From the NCBI GenBank assembly GCA_003024985.2, contig PXIH01S0019715.1: a stretch of DNA of 11,057 nucleotides. One strand, written 5' to 3'. This stretch comes from Euperipatoides rowelli. Lineage: Eukaryota; Onychophora; Udeonychophora; Euonychophora; Peripatopsidae. The notes below the pieces were generated by a model. The model was not told the origin of the DNA, ran no database searches, and saw only the letters and a list, made by a program, of their open reading frames with translations. Both the position numbers and the translations under genes were made by a program. Shown here piece after piece: positions 8,374 through 11,057 of the stretch (position 1 is its first letter; every line of letters begins with the position of its first letter).

Positions 8374-8713
8374 CGTAAGTTTTTTTGTTACATCAGTAGA
8401 GTTAATTGTCACATCATTTAAATTCAAGTGAACATTTAACTTTTACATATAAAATGGAAAATCTTACTAAAATAATCCCTAGCATATGAAGTAAGTGTAT
8501 TCAATGCTACAGTAATCAAATAATGAATATGTTTTATCTGGTTCAGACAATTCAGGTAAACTTTAAGATGTTTATGTGTTTATTTCTTACAGTGACCTAA
8601 TCTTTATTTCTATCATGAAAAATAATATTTTTTTAAAATTAGTATTAATAAATTGTAACAATTTACATTAAGTTTCACCAATCATTTATTCTTCTTAAGT
8701 GGTTCATATTTAC

Positions 8714-8743
8714 TTGGGTCTCTCAGACCCAATCTGTGCGACA
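8714..8743 (+). repeat. Hairpin motif copy 2 (TTGGGTCT...AGACCCAA + GTGC)
   Basis: An 8-bp stem (8714-8721 with 8725-8732) has a three-base loop. GTGC follows at the same distance as in copy 1, and GACCCAANCNGTGC is shared. Direct orientation argues against these being the two opposite ends of one element. Confidence 0.55.
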
Positions 8744-8862
8744 TAGTTACATGGATTTACCCAGGGATGAAAGATTAAATTAAATATAAACTAGATGCTC
8801 TAAACCTGTGTGAATATATGCACCCNATCCGATTTTCATCTTTGAAACATCATTTGGTTTCT

Positions 8863-9011
8863 TGACTGCTGGTTTTTTTTTTGTTTGTTTTTTGATGAAG
8901 GGTGTGTATCTTTCTGTAAATTTTGAGCATTTGCATTGTATTGAATCTATGTATGTTTTTGTATTTCTAGTTGGAAATATTGAAGATTTAAATAGTTTGT
9001 ATAGCTATTGA
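8863..9011 (+). pseudogene. Possible LINE ORF2 C-terminal tail
   Basis: An open frame leads from a T-rich stretch through MKGVYLSVNFEHLHCIE (ATG at 8895) to a stop at 9009-9011. It has the T/G-rich sense-strand composition of the LINE coding parts and stops 57 bases before the terminal A-run, which is a typical short LINE 3' UTR. It lies in the same frame modulo three as 6828-7319. I read it as the original end of ORF2, separated from the knuckle by the block 7320-8830. There is no diagnostic motif, so chance openness in T-rich DNA remains possible. Confidence 0.35.
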
Positions 9012-9046
9012 TGTTATTTTTTGTTCTGTAATGATAATAAAATATA

Positions 9047-9084
9047 TTTAAAGGGTGAAAGCCCCTTTAAAAAAAAAAAAAAAA
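9047..9084 (+). terminator. LINE 3'-terminal hairpin and A16 tail
   Basis: TTTAAAGGG (9047-9055) pairs perfectly with CCCTTTAAA (9063-9071) around the loop TGAAAGC, and the A-run extends from 9069 to 9084. ATAATAAAATAT upstream contains a possible AATAAA signal. In several LINE families a 3' stem-loop is recognised by the reverse transcriptase to start copying; that role is inferred here. Confidence 0.72.
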
Positions 9085-9095
9085 TATCAAGAATC
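9082..9095 (+). repeat. 3' target-site duplication of the LINE
   Basis: This is an exact copy of 1666-1679. The sequence beyond it (TACATTGAATC) does not match the LINE 5' end, as expected for the original flank. Confidence 0.88.
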
Positions 9096-10140
9096 TACAT
9101 TGAATCTGGAAGAGCGACTTTCTACTTTCTTTTTAGATCGTTGAAGATTTGGCTAAATAAAATCAATAAATCTATCAATGAACTCATGAAGCAATGTCCA
9201 GAATAAAGTTTGACAAATTTAATCCATTACTTAAAAATTCATTTTTGCTTTAATTTCATAACTTTGACTAAGTCTACAAACTTGTTTATATTCCAAACTA
9301 AATAATTTTTTTTATTTAAATGCTGTTGTTTTCATATCGATAAAGATGTGACTCCATCTTTTAAAACCAAACTATCATAAGTAAAGCTATAATTGAACTC
9401 ATTTATAAATAAATACATAACTTTTTAGTTTGTGAATCTATTTAGATAAAAGATTATATTCACCTAATAAACCTTATAACCTACAGAGTATACAATATTT
9501 GACCTTGACGATTTCAACTCACAGAATTAGCACCTGAACAAGTTCAGAACTTGGCACTCACAAATCTTTCTGCAAGGAAACATTTACTTTTTGAGACAAT
9601 GTCACCCTGTCCCCGTATTTCTGCTACAGGGATTGAAGTCATAATTATTTAATCGCACACATATTTAAAATTTGACTATCATTTTTGTTCATCCTTTTTC
9701 AATGTTTTGACACTTGTTCATTAGTTTTTTAGGCAAAACAGGATACAGATCAATCCAACATCATAGTTTTCATGCTTGTACATTCTGGATTCATAGTGAT
9801 GAGCATAAACATTTACCTTCTGTAAACTTTCCCAATATCATAAAATTTCACCCTAATAGACTGTTTTTAACAAGAACTCTCATTTTCACCCCCTTTAATG
9901 CCCATTTCCCGTGAGTTATAACTTCTCTAACTATACCTCTGTCTTTGTATTCACTTTGCGCCATGTTCTGGCCAGTTTAGTAATTTTATATTTATAAAAG
10001 GGTTTAAATTTTGCAAATTTCTACATATGGGGAATGGATTTATTTGTTAACCAATGTTTAAGCAAATAAACATCATGAATGTTTGCTAAGTAAACACTTG
10101 TTTGTGTGTGTGTAGGCTAAGTACTGAAATAAATTATTTA
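9096..10140. other. AT-rich intergenic DNA, no gene seen
   Basis: No convincing coding region, RNA gene or element is visible. Small items are a CCCTGT/ACAGGG inverted pair at about 9605-9631, a weak direct repeat (AATGTTTAAGCAAATAAACA at 10053-10072 resembling 10078-10096), and a short GT run near 10105. An ORF at 9714-9914 has no recognisable feature. Confidence 0.5.
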
Positions 10141-10200
10141 ATCTATACCGGTATCTATTTTTCAGATGGCCTTTCCTATGGTCGCGAGATAGGGGTGGTA

Positions 10201-10286
10201 CCTGCTCTTTTCTATCAGAGCAGGGATAATAAAGGGTTACTTTCCCCTTTCTCCTCTTAGCTTCTAGACGGCTGGCCCGGGCTAAG
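10201..10286 (+). repeat. Series of three perfect hairpins
   Basis: CCTGCTCT/AGAGCAGG (10201-10208 with 10217-10224) is followed by AAAGGG/CCCTTT (10231-10236 with 10245-10250) and CTTAGC/GCTAAG (10256-10261 with 10281-10286). Another, TTGTGTTAATTT with AAATTAGCACAA (10330-10341 with 10368-10379), is complete with one G-U pair. Confidence 0.55.
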
Positions 10287-10393
10287 ATTTTGTTAGGATT
10301 CAGCTAGCTCTCCTTTTTATTTCATCAATTTGTGTTAATTTCTGGCTCCTGTGAGAGATTATATTTTAAATTAGCACAAACCGGCCCTCTTTC

Positions 10394-10399
10394 AATAAA
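10394..10399 (+). terminator. Candidate polyadenylation signal
   Basis: A canonical AATAAA is followed at once by a TGTTGTATTTTTG GU-rich stretch, closing the GC-rich island. In AT-rich DNA such hexamers are common, so context carries most of the weight. Confidence 0.35.
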
Positions 10400-10656
10400 T
10401 GTTGTATTTTTGGGATAGCCTCTGTTTACATAGGCTTACATATCAATGTGTTTACTACCATAATGAAAATTGTTTCTGCTAATGCTAAAAACAAATATAC
10501 TGTAAATGAGATCATGATGTAACTTTTTTTTTACAAATTCTTGCAACTGCCATCAATGAGTAAGAACACTGGCTTGGCTTTATCTCTAACAACAGTTATT
10601 TTTTGCAATTTGAGATGCTTTATAAATAACATTTATAACTAACTATTGGTGACATA

Positions 10657-10834
10657 TTATAGATGATAATAATAATATAATAATAATACAGTAATACTAA
10701 TAATACAGTAATAATAATAATACCAAAAACACGAATTTTGATTATAGGCATAAACAATGGCAGGTCTAAGTGGCATATAATTAATACTAATACTACTACT
10801 ACTAATAATAACAAAAAACATGAATTTGCGATTA
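10657..10834. repeat. AAT/ACT microsatellite with duplicated flank
   Basis: Interrupted AAT trinucleotides (with CAGTAAT interruptions) occupy about 10665-10722. A second tract of ACT/AAT units lies at about 10780-10811. Each is followed by a related sequence, AATAATACCAAAAACACGAA (from 10716) and AATAATAACAAAAAACATGA (from 10804), so the unit of about 88 bases seems to have duplicated. Confidence 0.75.
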
Positions 10835-10919
10835 GTTACAGTAAATCAAACACCCTCCCCCTTCCAATACTTTGATTATAAAAAAAAAAATAAGCTACAA
10901 ATAGCAAACACAGTATCTC

Positions 10920-11007
10920 ATTTTCCCCTTCCTCCTCCCCCTTTTTGTTCTTCCCCTCCCTCTCCCCTTTCCTTCTCTCTTCTCATCCATTTCACCCTCC
11001 CACCCCC
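10920..11007. repeat. Polypyrimidine (C/T) tract
   Basis: Nearly ninety bases are almost all C or T on the plus strand with few interruptions, preceded by CACCCTCCCCCTTCC at about 10850. Such tracts can form triplex (H-DNA) structures and often arise by slippage. Confidence 0.75.
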
Positions 11008-11057
11008 AGTTTTTACTCCATGGCTTAGCATATACCAAACAGCACAAATGGTCCAGC

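Larger units (their letters stand above)
7320..8830. other. Non-coding block, probable insertion in the LINE 3' portion
   Basis: No gene is seen over 1.5 kb. Strand composition differs sharply from the LINE: 7921-7980 has 7 G and 20 C, whereas 8881-8940 has 14 G and 4 C. The block holds overlapping inverted repeats (7336-7419), a palindrome CCTTAATTAAGG near 7840, a minisatellite, a 58-bp tandem repeat and two hairpin motifs. It may be one or more nested elements, or a long variable 3' UTR. No target duplication was found to decide. Confidence 0.45.
1680..9084 (+). mobile_element. Full-span decayed two-ORF non-LTR retrotransposon (LINE, Tx1/L1-like)
   Basis: The limits come from the matching duplications at 1666-1679 and 9082-9095 and a terminal A16 run. 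The order is leader, ORF1 with zinc knuckles, ORF2 with APE endonuclease, reverse transcriptase and CCHC knuckle, then a 3' hairpin and poly(A). This is the standard layout of APE-type LINEs of the L1/Tx1 and I/Nimb groups. The RT fingers and motif A surroundings (GRNIHNAFLLLQQAI, then HTYLVRRIVEHFG) look most Tx1/L1-like, but clade placement is tentative. No RNase H domain was seen. The 7.4-kb span includes about 2.7 kb of probable inserted DNA, leaving about 4.7 kb of LINE. At least seven frameshifts and a stop make it inactive. The copy seems 5'-complete, since ORF1 and a leader are present, but the leader could be slightly shortened. Confidence 0.88.
10166..10420 (+). other. GC-rich island: candidate terminal exon or structured transcript
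   Basis: A splice-acceptor-like CTATTTTTCAG ends at 10165. The following sequence reaches about 50% GC (55 of 110 bases over 10181-10290), against roughly 30% around it. One frame is open for 30 codons to TAG 10258-10260, starting GLSYGREIGVVPALF; another begins ATG at once and stops after eight codons. Hairpins follow in series, and AATAAA (10394-10399) with a downstream TGTTGT gives a plausible poly(A) site. This could be the last exon plus 3' UTR of a host gene extending to the left, or a non-coding transcript. I do not recognise the peptide. No upstream exon was identified in the window. Confidence 0.35.

Noticed and set aside
1680-9084. LTR retrotransposon or endogenous retrovirus
   Set aside because: There are no long terminal direct repeats, protease, RNase H or integrase motifs. 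APE endonuclease, poly(A) and target duplication identify a LINE.
9714-9914. ORF of 66 codons right of the LINE
   Set aside because: No domain, signal or splice context; its length is within chance for this composition.
10231-10250. Third copy of the LINE 3' hairpin (AAAGGG...CCCTTT preceded by GATAAT)
   Set aside because: The stem matches, but the loop lacks TGAAA and no A-run follows, so it is more likely part of the local hairpin series.
10620-10814. Minus-strand hydrophobic ORF
   Set aside because: Its Ile/Val/Leu/Tyr-rich translation comes directly from the AAT/ACT microsatellite.
1-11057. tRNA, rRNA or CRISPR array
   Set aside because: No T-arm box with cloverleaf pairing and no rRNA-like conserved blocks were seen. 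The regularly spaced repeats present are degenerate minisatellites without unique spacers.

Overview
The window is AT-rich eukaryotic nuclear DNA, most likely from an invertebrate animal. The evidence is a non-LTR retrotransposon with animal-type domains, poly(A) tails with target-site duplications, microsatellites and long gene-free stretches. The species cannot be named from the sequence. No intact host protein gene, tRNA, rRNA or CRISPR array was found. The content is mainly a stack of transposable elements.

The centrepiece is a long, decayed two-ORF LINE (1680-9084, + strand). Its limits are set by a direct repeat, AAATATCAAGAATC, found at 1666-1679 and again straight after the poly(A) tail at 9082-9095. 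Reading 5' to 3' it has a 5' leader (1680-1996), ORF1 (1997-3024, gag-like with two zinc knuckles, one frameshift), an inter-ORF spacer (3025-3425), and an ORF2 broken by several frameshifts. ORF2 encodes an APE-type endonuclease (3426-4152), a linker (5334-5835), a reverse transcriptase (5807-6879), a C-terminal CCHC knuckle (6828-7319) and a possible C-terminal tail (about 8863-9011). The element ends in a hairpin plus A16. Two blocks inside it look foreign: 4153-5330 (a hAT-like terminus, a 394-bp fold-back element and A-rich filler) and about 7320-8830 (alternative hairpins, a ~20-bp minisatellite, a 58-bp tandem duplication and two TGGGTC hairpin motifs).

Left of the LINE there is a hairpin-plus-poly(A) end of another retroelement (159-187) and a probable non-autonomous DNA transposon (524-1613) with AGGGTTGCCAA terminal inverted repeats and repeated GGGACA motifs.

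Right of the LINE, 9096-10140 is featureless AT-rich DNA. A local GC-rich island at 10166-10420 has a splice-acceptor-like start, several hairpins and an AATAAA signal, so it could be a host terminal exon or a structured transcript. The window ends in AAT/ACT microsatellites and a polypyrimidine tract.

In the intact LINE, ORF1 would coat the RNA, the endonuclease would nick the target and the reverse transcriptase would copy the RNA from its 3' end. Here this copy is inactive. The most informative points are the target-site duplication, the 3' hairpin shared by two elements with compensatory stem changes, and the nested insertions.
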